Source of the DNA: Streptomyces sp. Tu 3180
GTDB lineage: Bacteria > Actinomycetota > Actinomycetes > Streptomycetales > Streptomycetaceae
DNA length: 64,000 nt
Reading direction: 5' to 3'
NCBI RefSeq assembly: GCF_009852415.1
Contig: NZ_WOXS01000002.1
Coordinates: 4,876,001 to 4,940,000 of the forward strand
Under the pieces are notes generated by a model that was not told where the DNA came from, made no database searches, and saw only the letters and a program-made list of their open reading frames with translations. Below, in pieces: positions 18,318 to 25,757 of the stretch. The position numbers and the translations under genes are program-made. Position 1 is the first letter of the stretch. Each line of letters begins with the position of its first letter.

Positions 18318-19042
18318 GCCGCCACCCCCAGCGCGGCCGTTGCCAGGAACGCGGCGCCGATCCACTCGGTGTAAGCCGGGGGGATGGCCTCGGTCAGTTC
18401 CTCGCGCACGTCGGTCCAGTCGATGCCCATCGCCGCTTGCAGCTCCGGGATGCTGGGCTTGCCGCCGCCGTTGCCGTAGGCGGCCACGTACGGGCCGTCG
18501 TAGAAGCGGCCGTGCCGGTAGCCGCGCACGCGGCCCCGGTGCGGGATGTGGGCGGGCTGCTCGATGCTCCAGCCGCCAGCTTCGAAGTTGCGGTGCCGGA
18601 TGACTCCGAGGTCGAACATCTCGCCGCACAGGGTGAGGTCTTTGCGGATCTTCGCGCGGCCGTTGGGTTGCTCGATAACGTAGGGCAGGCCGGTGGCGTC
18701 CAGCAGTTCACGGGTGGGGGCCACGAGGTCGACGTGCGCGCGCCCCCAGCCCTGCGAGGCGTTCGTGCCCACGGTCAGCGCGCATCCGTGCTGGCAGGGC
18801 GGGGAGGCGTGCACGAACGCGTACCGACGGATCTCACCCGTGGCGATCAGGTGGGCGAGATAGGTGAGGGCGTCACCCTGGTGACGGGGGAAGGGGTAGT
18901 TCGGTCGGTCGGCGATGTCGCAGCCGTGGACCGCAAATCCGGCGCGGGCGTAGCCCACGGCGGCGCCGCCGGCGCAGCAGAACAGATCCAGCAGGCGCGG
19001 CCGGTGGCCGGGCACTCGCCGGATGGTGGTGAGTTGCGTCAT
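18314..19042 (-). CDS. Solitary DNA cytosine-5 methyltransferase-like protein
   Basis: A 242-residue protein with motif I LLDLFCCAGGAAVGYARAGF (SAM binding) and the PCQ catalytic motif in ASPPCQHG; IEQPNG stands at the position of the usual ENV motif. It is short for the family and has little room for a target-recognition domain, so its sequence specificity, or even its activity, is uncertain. No restriction gene is adjacent. It is the first gene of the replication operon and may protect or mark element DNA. The ATG at 19042 follows GGAGG. Confidence 0.8.
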   Translation of the reverse strand: MTQLTTIRRVPGHRPRLLDLFCCAGGAAVGYARAGFAVHGCDIADRPNYPFPRHQGDALTYLAHLIATGEIRRYAFVHASPPCQHGCALTVGTNASQGWGRAHVDLVAPTRELLDATGLPYVIEQPNGRAKIRKDLTLCGEMFDLGVIRHRNFEAGGWSIEQPAHIPHRGRVRGYRHGRFYDGPYVAAYGNGGGKPSIPELQAAMGIDWTDVREELTEAIPPAYTEWIGAAFLATAALGVAA

Positions 19043-19082
19043 GCTGGGAGACCTCCACAGGTCAAGTGGTTGGCAGGTGGAC

Positions 19083-19122
19083 AAGAGCGGCCCCGGACTT
19101 TGGCGAGACGGGGGCCGCTCTT
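19083..19122. terminator. Terminator hairpin
   Basis: A perfect 12-bp stem, AAGAGCGGCCCC with its complement, and a 16-base loop, lying directly after the stop of the small membrane protein gene and before the methylase operon. Confidence 0.8.
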
Positions 19123-19129
19123 GGCGTAG

Positions 19130-19594
19130 CTAGCCGTGGAAGTGGTTGCGCTTGATCACGGCTCGGCGGATGTTGACCGTGGTGCCGCCCTTGTGTCCGC
19201 TCGCGCTCAGGACCTGGATGGCGATCCAGCCGCCGAAGATGACGGCGGCGAGGGTGATGAGCTGGGTGACGAACGCGGTCAGCGCCGCGATGAACGAGGT
19301 GAGCAGTAGCAGTCCGCCGCACACCGCGAGGAAGCCGACGCCTCCGAGGGCGACGTTCACCGCCGTGCGGGAGACGGCCGGCTTCGTGGTGACCGGCTCC
19401 GGGCGGGCGGCGTCGATGGTGTAGCCGGTGACGATCCGGCCGTCCGGCAGGACGATGCTCGCGACCGTCGGAACGTGGCCCGGCTGGACGGGGACGACCG
19501 GTGCCGGGTGGACGACGGCGGGCGGAATCGGGGCGGGCTGGTAGGCGGTCACGGCCCGTTCGGCGGGCCGCTCGTGGGCGTGGTCGGGGTACAT
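19130..19594 (-). CDS. Small AICE membrane protein (Spd-like)
   Basis: A 154-residue protein. The first half is Pro/Val-rich and hydrophilic. The second half has two hydrophobic segments (around GGVGFLAVCGGLLLLTSFIA and LITLAAVIFGGWIAIQVLSA), followed by a basic tail ending VIKRNHFHG. Small membrane proteins at this position in AICEs are linked to intramycelial spread of the element (spd genes). The assignment is by position and topology only. The ATG at 19594 follows AAAGGGA. Confidence 0.65.
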   Translation of the reverse strand: MYPDHAHERPAERAVTAYQPAPIPPAVVHPAPVVPVQPGHVPTVASIVLPDGRIVTGYTIDAARPEPVTTKPAVSRTAVNVALGGVGFLAVCGGLLLLTSFIAALTAFVTQLITLAAVIFGGWIAIQVLSASGHKGGTTVNIRRAVIKRNHFHG

Positions 19595-19800
19595 GCGGAA
19601 TCCCTTTCGGTGCATGGTCAGGGAGGCAACGGCACCCCCTGCGGGGTGCCGTGGAGAGGGGTTTTCGGGGGGCTGACCTGCGTGCCTCCCTGACTCTCTG
19701 GGCGATCATTCGTGCAGGTCAGGGCCAGGGAGGCGGGTCAGGGAGGGGTTCAGGGAGTTCTCCCTGCCTCCCTGACCCGTCGGGGGTCGGCTCCCTGCCG

Positions 19801-21918
19801 TCAGCCGGTGGAAGCGGAACCGTCGGTGTTGCGGTTGGCGAGGGCGCGGGCGACGCGGTCGCGGCCGACGACCATGCGGCCGTCGGACTTGTACGGCTCC
19901 GCGCCGGCGTCCTCCAGCACGCGCTTGAGGTCGCCGGGCGTCCAGGTGCCGTAGGCGTCCTCGCTGAGCGCGGAGAGCCGCTTGAGGACGTCGGCGGTCA
20001 GCACACGGGCCGCGTCGCCGAGGACGGCGGCGATGTCGGTGAGCGGGTCGCGCTCCTCGCCCCGCTCGATGACGTGCAGGGTGGTGACCCCGTCGCGCAG
20101 GGCCTTGGCCCGGTCCGCGATCGCGTGTGCGTCGTCGGTGCTGATGTAGTGCGTGCGCACCGTGATGGACGACTGTCCCTTGGGGATCTCGATCCCGTCG
20201 GAGGCGACGACCAGGGTTCCCTTGTCCAGACCGGGGCGCAGCAGGTTGGGGGCGGCGCCGCCGTCGACGGCCTTGTCCCCGAGTGCCATGCGGGCCTGCG
20301 ACTCCGTGCCCAGGGCGAGGGAGGCGCGGGTGTGGGCGCCCTCGCGGACCAGCTTGGGCAGGTTCTGGTCGGTGGGGTCCTGGGTGCCCTGCCACAGCAG
20401 CACGTTCACCGCACGGCCCTGGTTGTGAATCTTGCGGGCCCCCATGAAGTAGCGGGAGGTGGCGCTGGACCCGCCATACGGGCGCTTGTCCTCGCCCTTG
20501 ACCGGGCACATGAACGCCACCTGCGCTTCGTCCACGATGACGACCAGCAGCGGGAAGTCGGTGCCGGGTGGTGCCTGGAGGCGGCGGTTCATCTCCTCCA
20601 CGGCGTCCTCGAGCATCTCGGTGACCTGGATGACGTGGTCGTCGGTCGGGCCCTGGATGAGCCGGGTGGCGATGCCGTCGAACATGGCCCAGTCGCCGGC
20701 GCCCTTGAGGTCGCCCATCCAGAATTCCACCGACCGGTCAAGGGCCAGCCATAGGGCGAGCGCGCGCAGGGCGGCGGTCTTGCCCTGGTTGGACAGACCG
20801 GTGATGAGCAGGTGCCGCTGATACAGGCTCAGCTCGGCGGCGTCGCCGCGCAGGTCCTGCCCCCACGGGGCACGGCCGGTCTTGTAGTTCGCGGTCAGCG
20901 TCTCGTCCGTGACCAGCGGGGAGGGGCCGATCGGCTCGTCCAGCGCCCCGCTGTCGGCGATCCACAGCCGCACCGTGCGGGCCGCCTGCGGGATGGTGAT
21001 GAACACCTCGTGTTCGTGCCGGGTGAGGTTTTCGGCGAGCTTGCGGCGCCGGTTCTGCACCTCGTTCGTTGACACCCCCGAGGGCAGGGTGACGTCGACT
21101 TCCACGCCGCATCCGGCGATGCGGATCGGTCCGAGCATGGACGCGCCGGCGTCGCCCATCTCCTTGATGGCGCGCGCCAGGGCGGGCACTCCGAGGTCGC
21201 GCAGGGCCTTGACCACGATGGACGGGGTGATCGGCTCCCCCTCGCCGGTGCGGACGTTCGCGGGCAGCGCCCAGGCGGGGGCGGCGTGCTGCTTGCGGCC
21301 GACGGACCACAGGGCGAGCAGGGCGAGGAACGGGCCGATGGTGAGGGCCGGGCCCCACACGATCTGCACGATGCGGATCAGTAAGGCGATGAAGTCGATG
21401 GTGGCGCTGAGCGGGGTGATGACGTGCCCGATGTCCTCGGTGCTGATCGCCATGACGATGCCGAGGGCGATCAGCAGACCGACGCTCATGCCGGCGCCGA
21501 CGGCCACGCCCTTGGCGGCGTCGACGGGGGAGTGCAGCAGGTCCATGCGGCGGTGGTGGCGGGCGGCGCGGAAGCGCTGCAGCCGCTCCTCCCACTCCTC
21601 GGCCGCTTCCAGGTTCCCCGCGGCCTCCGCCGCCCGGATCATCCGCTCGTACCGGGAGCCGGTGCGGCCGTCCCAGGCGCGGCGGGCCACGATCCGCCCG
21701 CCGTTGAACGTGTAGAGGCCGTGCCGGACCGTTGCGCGGACGGCCGTCTTCGTGCGCTCGTGCGTGACGGCCGACTTCACCGCGCGTCCGGAGCGCACCC
21801 ACAGCGGCACCGGGCGGGCCGGAGACGCGTCGGGCACGACGGTCAGGGTGGTCACGGTCGCCGGTTCGGCGGCCGGGGGATCGGTGGGCTTGTGGAAGGG
21901 GACGACGTTCTCAGACAT
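19801..21918 (-). CDS. FtsK/SpoIIIE-family conjugative DNA translocase (TraB/TraSA type)
   Basis: A 705-residue protein. The N-terminal third holds two or three transmembrane segments (around GVAVGAGMSVGLLIALGIVM and IVWGPALTIGPFLALLALWS). The motor domain has Walker A LLITGLSNQGKTAA and Walker B LLVVIVDEAQ, and the C-terminal 75 residues look like a winged helix (LKRVLEDAGAEPYKSDGRMV). Proteins of this family move double-stranded plasmid DNA between hyphae and are the only transfer protein needed for conjugation in Streptomyces. It is transcribed as its own unit; a terminator precedes it at 21969-22008. Confidence 0.92.
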   Translation of the reverse strand: MSENVVPFHKPTDPPAAEPATVTTLTVVPDASPARPVPLWVRSGRAVKSAVTHERTKTAVRATVRHGLYTFNGGRIVARRAWDGRTGSRYERMIRAAEAAGNLEAAEEWEERLQRFRAARHHRRMDLLHSPVDAAKGVAVGAGMSVGLLIALGIVMAISTEDIGHVITPLSATIDFIALLIRIVQIVWGPALTIGPFLALLALWSVGRKQHAAPAWALPANVRTGEGEPITPSIVVKALRDLGVPALARAIKEMGDAGASMLGPIRIAGCGVEVDVTLPSGVSTNEVQNRRRKLAENLTRHEHEVFITIPQAARTVRLWIADSGALDEPIGPSPLVTDETLTANYKTGRAPWGQDLRGDAAELSLYQRHLLITGLSNQGKTAALRALALWLALDRSVEFWMGDLKGAGDWAMFDGIATRLIQGPTDDHVIQVTEMLEDAVEEMNRRLQAPPGTDFPLLVVIVDEAQVAFMCPVKGEDKRPYGGSSATSRYFMGARKIHNQGRAVNVLLWQGTQDPTDQNLPKLVREGAHTRASLALGTESQARMALGDKAVDGGAAPNLLRPGLDKGTLVVASDGIEIPKGQSSITVRTHYISTDDAHAIADRAKALRDGVTTLHVIERGEERDPLTDIAAVLGDAARVLTADVLKRLSALSEDAYGTWTPGDLKRVLEDAGAEPYKSDGRMVVGRDRVARALANRNTDGSASTG

Positions 21919-21968
21919 GCTGGAAGTGCTCCTGACTGCCCCCACTGGGGGCGGGAGTAAAGGAAGAG

Positions 21969-22008
21969 CCGGGGTGGCCGTGTCCGTGGAAAGAGGCGGC
22001 CACCCCGG
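21969..22008. terminator. Terminator hairpin
   Basis: A perfect 12-bp stem, CCGGGGTGGCCG with its complement, and a 16-base loop, between the small-gene operon and the translocase gene. Confidence 0.8.
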
Positions 22009-22068
22009 GGTGGCAGAACGCGCGGGTGAGGCCTCAGGGCGGGCAGTGCGCCGGTGCCCGAAGGGGGG

Positions 22069-22269
22069 TCAGCGGCGGTGGCCGGCCTGGTGGGCGCGCC
22101 GTGCCGCCTTGCAGGCCGGGCACTTGCGCTCCGGGCCGTCGCCGACGACCGGGGTCGGGATCACCTGTCCGCAGACGGCCCGGGTCACGCCGAAGACGAG
22201 CGGCCCGCAGTCGGGGCAGTGAAAGTGCGCGTCCAGGACCGGCTGGGCCTTGCCGGTGATGCGCGCCAT
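22069..22269 (-). CDS. Small zinc-ribbon-like AICE protein
   Basis: A 66-residue protein with two CxxC pairs, HCPDCGP and KCPACKA, suggesting one zinc ribbon. It is the last gene of the overlapped operon that starts at 24518. The ATG at 22269 comes two bases after the stop of the upstream gene, so translation is probably coupled. No specific function is recognised. Confidence 0.65.
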   Translation of the reverse strand: MARITGKAQPVLDAHFHCPDCGPLVFGVTRAVCGQVIPTPVVGDGPERKCPACKAARRAHQAGHRR

Positions 22270-22271
22270 GG

Positions 22272-22445
22272 TCACCACCACCCCTTCGACTGCTTGGGCG
22301 CCAGGCAGGGGCAGCCGTTGACCATGTGGTCCACGCACTGCGGGCAGTCCTCGCGCGGCTTGAGCTTGCGGTGGATGCGCCGGTCGTGGGCGTGCTGCCA
22401 GCACTGCGGGCACTCACCCGGCGGCGTCTCCAGCGGCTTGGCCAC
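22272..22445 (-). CDS. Small Cys/His-rich AICE protein
   Basis: A 57-residue protein with CPQCWQHAHD and CPQCVDHMVNGCPC, a pattern that fits zinc binding. It ends in GWW-stop. The start is most likely the GTG at 22445, two bases after the preceding stop. The junction sequence TGGTGGTGACC(G/A)TGG is the same as at the next gene boundary. Function unknown. Confidence 0.55.
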   Translation of the reverse strand: MAKPLETPPGECPQCWQHAHDRRIHRKLKPREDCPQCVDHMVNGCPCLAPKQSKGWW

Positions 22446-22447
22446 GG

Positions 22448-22765
22448 TCACCACCACCCGTTCGACTTCTTGGCCGCCTTGGCGCGGGCGGCCTCGGTGA
22501 TGAGCCGCTGCCGCTCGCCGTGCAGCGCGGACAGCTCGGCGGTCAGCCGCATCTCGGCGGCCGACCCGGTGGACTCGATCTGCTGCTCCGCGCGGCCGGC
22601 GCTGCGGCCCCGCAGGGTGCGGTAAGCGCCGGTGGTGACGGCGCGGGCCAGGGCGCGACGCTCGCGGCCGTTCAACGGCCACACCTCCCCCCGCCGCACG
22701 GCCTCCAGCTTCTTCGTGGTCACCCGGATCTCGCGGTCCAGGCGGCGCAGGTCGGCGTTACTCAT
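22448..22765 (-). CDS. Small charged coiled-coil AICE protein
   Basis: A 105-residue, highly charged, mainly helical protein (LRRLDREIRVTTKKLEAVRR at the start, LTAELSALHGERQRLITEAA near the end), probably a coiled coil. It ends NGWW-stop, like the next gene. The ATG at 22765 follows GGAAGGGAG and overlaps the end of the upstream gene by eight bases. No family recognised. Confidence 0.65.
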   Translation of the reverse strand: MSNADLRRLDREIRVTTKKLEAVRRGEVWPLNGRERRALARAVTTGAYRTLRGRSAGRAEQQIESTGSAAEMRLTAELSALHGERQRLITEAARAKAAKKSNGWW

Positions 22766-23114
22766 GACGGGTACTCCCTTCCGGCCCGTGCGGGCCGGGG
22801 TAGGCGCAGGGCACGCAGGTACCGAGCGCGGCGGGGATGACGTATCCGGCGTCATGCCGGCAGGCGGGGCAGGTGCGGCGGGCGGTGTTCGCCTTGGCCA
22901 GTGCCGCCCTGCGGGCCGGGGTCATGGGCCGGACCGGTTTGGCGAGGTCGACGCGGTAGAGGTAGGCGACCAGCGGGCCGCGCCGGCGGCGGGGGCGTTC
23001 GAGTTGTGCGGCCACGTCCTGCCCGCCGGGGCGTAGTCCGAGGGCGCGCAACTGGCGGCGGGTGGCGTAGCCGTCCGGGGCGAGCCGCCACCGGTACACC
23101 GGCAGCGCCCCCAT
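22758..23114 (-). CDS. RRQRL-motif zinc-binding-like AICE protein
   Basis: A 118-residue protein with YATRRQLRALGLRPGGQDVA near the N-terminus and YLYRVDLAKPVRPMTPARRA in the middle, strings I associate with a small family carried by Streptomyces integrative elements. Two cysteine pairs, TCPAC and TCVPC, suggest a zinc site. The ATG at 23114 shares a base with the stop of the upstream membrane protein gene. The role in transfer or replication is not known. Confidence 0.72.
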   Translation of the reverse strand: MGALPVYRWRLAPDGYATRRQLRALGLRPGGQDVAAQLERPRRRRGPLVAYLYRVDLAKPVRPMTPARRAALAKANTARRTCPACRHDAGYVIPAALGTCVPCAYPGPHGPEGSTRHE

Positions 23115-23974
23115 CACGCGACCCGCTTCCACGCGGCCCGAAGGCGGACCTCGGAGGCGGAGTGCCCGGCGGCCCGGAACCGGGCGGCCATCTCCCGATA
23201 TGACAGGGCGGGGGTTTCGCTGGTGCGGATCTCGTCGACGATGACGTCCAGCGCGTCATCGGTGAGCGCGGGCGCGGCCTCCAGCGAGCGGGCCGCAACC
23301 GGCTCGGTCGGGCCCCACACGGGGAGCTCCCAGCGGGGTGTGACACCGGGTGTGACGCGGCTCGTCACGCTGGTGAGCGCCCTGCCGGTCTCCTCGCCGG
23401 CGCGGGCCGTCTCCAGCGTCGACCACGCGGAAGAGAGCGTCTGCGCGGTCCGTGCCTGGACGCGGGCGACGCGGGCCCCGGCCTCCGTCACGGCCGTCAG
23501 CCGGGTCTCCTCGGTGGCCGCTTCCGCCCGTAGCCGGGCGCGGGCCACGGCCGCCTCATCGCGCGCCTCCTGCTGGATACCCCGGATCGCATCCAGCGCG
23601 AGCGGGGTAAGCGCGGTGCGCTCCCACAGGCCATGCACGAGCCACAGGGCCTTGGCCGCGATCGGCAGCCACGCCACGGCCAGCCACGCCCCGGCGGAGT
23701 GCTCCGCGGTCAGGGCGTGTGCGACCAGGACCCCGGTGGCGATGAGTCCGAAGGACCAGCCGACGGCGGTCACCGCCCGGTTGTGGTCGCCCTGGGCGGC
23801 GAGCCGGCGTTCGTAGGCGAGGGTGGCCAACCAACCCCCGTCGATGCCCAGACCGACGACCACGGCGACCGGCCACGGCACCGCCCCACCGAGCCACATC
23901 ACCACCACGGCCAGGGTGAGCACCATGGACACGGCCGTCATCGCGACGGCCGGCAGAACGGTCTTCGCCCTCAT
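23114..23974 (-). CDS. Spd-like AICE membrane protein with C-terminal DNA-binding-like segment
   Basis: A 286-residue protein. Four transmembrane segments fall roughly at residues 5-27, 32-54, 66-87 and 95-117. A long Ala/Arg/Glu-rich helical region follows (120-185), then a C-terminal segment (ALSYREMAARFRAAGHSASE) that looks like a helix-turn-helix. This layout is common for spread proteins of AICEs. The ATG at 23974 overlaps the upstream stop, and its own stop overlaps the next gene, so it belongs to one coupled operon. Confidence 0.72.
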   Translation of the reverse strand: MRAKTVLPAVAMTAVSMVLTLAVVVMWLGGAVPWPVAVVVGLGIDGGWLATLAYERRLAAQGDHNRAVTAVGWSFGLIATGVLVAHALTAEHSAGAWLAVAWLPIAAKALWLVHGLWERTALTPLALDAIRGIQQEARDEAAVARARLRAEAATEETRLTAVTEAGARVARVQARTAQTLSSAWSTLETARAGEETGRALTSVTSRVTPGVTPRWELPVWGPTEPVAARSLEAAPALTDDALDVIVDEIRTSETPALSYREMAARFRAAGHSASEVRLRAAWKRVA

Positions 23975-24252
23975 GCGGTGGCCCCTTCCTGCTCGCGCAC
24001 GTCCACGGCCGCGATCAGGACGACCGGAGTGGAGTCGTCGAAGAGGTCCCGGCTGTCCTCCGTCCAGGACCACGCCGCACCCGGCGCCACCTCGTAGCCG
24101 AGGGCGGCCAACGCCGCCCGCCGCTCCGCCCCGGTGGGCACCGGCCCGGACCGCTCCCACCGGAAGGTGGGCCAGTCCGGCACTCCGTACAGCACGACGT
24201 ACAGGCGCCACGCGCTGCCGTCGCTCGACATCTGCGCGGTCAGCGTCTTCAC
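23971..24252 (-). CDS. DUF6303-like AICE protein
   Basis: A 93-residue soluble protein with pattern WRLYVVLYGVPDWPTFRWER and GYEVAPGAAWSWTED, resembling the small family I know as DUF6303 from Streptomyces mobile elements. No catalytic motif is seen. It overlaps both neighbours by four bases in the operon starting at 24518. Confidence 0.7.
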   Translation of the reverse strand: MKTLTAQMSSDGSAWRLYVVLYGVPDWPTFRWERSGPVPTGAERRAALAALGYEVAPGAAWSWTEDSRDLFDDSTPVVLIAAVDVREQEGATA

Positions 24253-24518
24253 GCCGCACCCCCGGGCAGGCTTGCGGCCGGGGTGCGGTTGAGCAGGGCG
24301 ACGCGGGCGGCGAGTGCGCGGCGGCGGGCCCGGCGGATGCGGCGGGCGTCCAGCTCGGTCGGCGTGCGGTCCAGGGTGACGATCTGCGCGTCCAGCAGCT
24401 CGATGTCCGCCAGGATGACGGGCATCTCCCGCTCGATCATGTCCAGCTCGGCGTTCGTCGGCTCCATGAAGTCGGCGAACGCGGTAACAGCGTCCTGAAC
24501 AGTGACGATGTGGTCCAT
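24249..24518 (-). CDS. DUF6284-like AICE protein, first gene of the small-gene operon
   Basis: An 89-residue helical protein. IEREMPVILADIELLDAQIV and TLDRTPTELDARRIRRARRR resemble the family I know as DUF6284. The ATG at 24518 follows GGGAGAG. Its upstream region carries the hairpin cluster described at 24563-24692. The operon of seven overlapping genes down to 22069 is probably driven from a leftward promoter in 24530-24860. Confidence 0.7.
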   Translation of the reverse strand: MDHIVTVQDAVTAFADFMEPTNAELDMIEREMPVILADIELLDAQIVTLDRTPTELDARRIRRARRRALAARVALLNRTPAASLPGGAA

Positions 24519-24562
24519 GGGTCGTGGCTCTCCCTTGCAGGTGAAACGGCCCGAATAGCGGT

Positions 24563-24692
24563 CCCGGGTGGCTAGACCCGGGGCCGCGCGCCGTTGTTGG
24601 TGAAGCCGCGCATCAGGCGCGGCATGGCCGCTGAGCAGCGGCCGAAGTGCCCCGGACCGGTCTCGAACCGGTCGGGTTGCCGTACGGGGCAC
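24563..24692. other. Cluster of four strong hairpins, one tRNA-like; possible structured RNA or leader
   Basis: Four consecutive perfect hairpins: 24563-24582 (CCCGGGT stem), 24606-24622 (CCGCGC stem), 24626-24643 (GGCCGCT stem, 4-base loop) and 24647-24692. The last is a two-level fold: an outer 8-bp stem GTGCCCCG/CGGGGCAC and an inner hairpin. On the minus strand the inner hairpin carries loop TTCGAGA, which matches a tRNA T-loop, directly joined to the outer stem as T-arm is to acceptor stem. D- and anticodon arms are missing. It lies in the leader of the leftward transfer operon. Confidence 0.45.
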
Positions 24693-24857
24693 GCCGGTCT
24701 TCTCCGCCTTGTTTCCGACCCCTTCGGGCAGGCGGACCACGGGTTACCGGCAGTTCCCTGTGTGAAGTTCTCAAGGCGCTTGCGCTTCCTTCGAGCCCTT
24801 TTCACGGAGCCCTCCGGGCGGCATAGGAGCAGCCCAATAGGGACGCTCTGGGCTCGC

Positions 24858-24931
24858 TGTCCTAGGACTGCGAGCCGTTCAGTAAGACCATGACGCACAG
24901 TCCCAGGACTGTCAACAGTCCTGGGACTGTG
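24858..24931. promoter_or_regulatory. Operator palindromes for the GntR (KorSA-like) regulator
   Basis: At 24896-24931 two 17-base arms, CACAGTCCCAGGACTGT and its exact complement, flank a 2-base spacer. Each arm is itself a near-palindrome around CCAGGAC. A related half-site, TGTCCTAGGACTG, lies at 24859-24871. The array ends 31 bases before the ATG of the GntR gene and sits between the rightward regulator and the leftward transfer operon, so it can repress both. Confidence 0.75.
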
Positions 24932-24962
24932 TTTCACTGGTCGATGTCGAGAGGAGTGCTGC

Positions 24963-25757
24963 ATGGCGCCCAAGTGGCGGGAGCTTGCGGACCGACTGGC
25001 CGAACAGATCAGGAACGGCGAGTACGCGCCCGGTGCCCAGTTGCCGCAGATCAGGGACCTGGTGGAAGCGGGCGAAGGCTCGAAGTCCACGGTCCATGCG
25101 GCCTACAAGGCGTTGGAGGCCGAAGGGCTGGTCACGTCATCGCGCGGACACGGCACGGTCGTCCGTGAGCGGGCACCGCTCAAGCGGCTCGGCATCGCGC
25201 GCTACGACAAGGCCAAGTGGCGGGACGGCGATGAAGTGGCGTTCATCGCGGACCGCGTGGCGTCCGGACGTACGTACAAGCGGAACGAACAGACCCAGAC
25301 CGTCAACCGTGTGCCGGCGTCGGCCGTCGTCGCCCAGGCGCACGGTCTGCCGGAAGGCGCGGAGGTCTACGCACGTGCACGCGTGGTCAAGGAAGGCTCA
25401 CAGCCAACGCACACGCTGACCAGCTACTACCGCCCCGAGCACGTGGAAGGGACGCGCATCGTCGATCCGACGCCGGGGCCCGCCGGCCGGGGGGGTGGCT
25501 TCCGTGTCCTGTACGACGCCGGGTACGAGATTGACCACATGCAGGAGACGCTGTTCGCGCGCATCCCCACGGCGGACGAAGTCCAGCTCCTACAACTTGC
25601 GCCGGGCGAATGGGTGGTGGAGCTGCACCGGACGACGTACACGGCCGACGGCACCGTGGTGGAGTTCGCGATCGGCGTTCACGCGGCGACGCGCTTCTCC
25701 TGGACGTACGACTTCAAGGTCCCCGACTCAGCGAAAGCGGAGGGCGAGAGCAAGTGA
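24963..25757 (+). CDS. GntR-family transcriptional regulator (KorSA-like)
   Basis: A 264-residue regulator. The N-terminal 70 residues are a GntR winged helix (LADRLAEQIRNGEYAPGAQL, then KSTVHAAYKALEAEGLVTSS), and the C-terminal 170 residues fit a UTRA-type ligand domain with GEWVVELHRTTYTADGTVVE near residue 218. In pSAM2-type elements the GntR protein KorSA represses transfer and replication genes; the position and the adjacent palindromic operator support the same role. The ATG at 24963 follows GAGAGGAG. The stop overlaps the next gene by four bases. Confidence 0.85.
   Translation: MAPKWRELADRLAEQIRNGEYAPGAQLPQIRDLVEAGEGSKSTVHAAYKALEAEGLVTSSRGHGTVVRERAPLKRLGIARYDKAKWRDGDEVAFIADRVASGRTYKRNEQTQTVNRVPASAVVAQAHGLPEGAEVYARARVVKEGSQPTHTLTSYYRPEHVEGTRIVDPTPGPAGRGGGFRVLYDAGYEIDHMQETLFARIPTADEVQLLQLAPGEWVVELHRTTYTADGTVVEFAIGVHAATRFSWTYDFKVPDSAKAEGESK

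Noticed and set aside
19501..20754. A 417-codon frame on the plus strand opposite the translocase gene
   Set aside because: Antisense shadow of the TraB/FtsK-type gene with Gly/Val/Asp-rich sequence and no motif.
24647..24692. A complete tRNA gene
   Set aside because: Only acceptor-like and T-arm-like parts can be drawn; no D-arm or anticodon arm pairs were found on either strand. Kept as a structured element instead.
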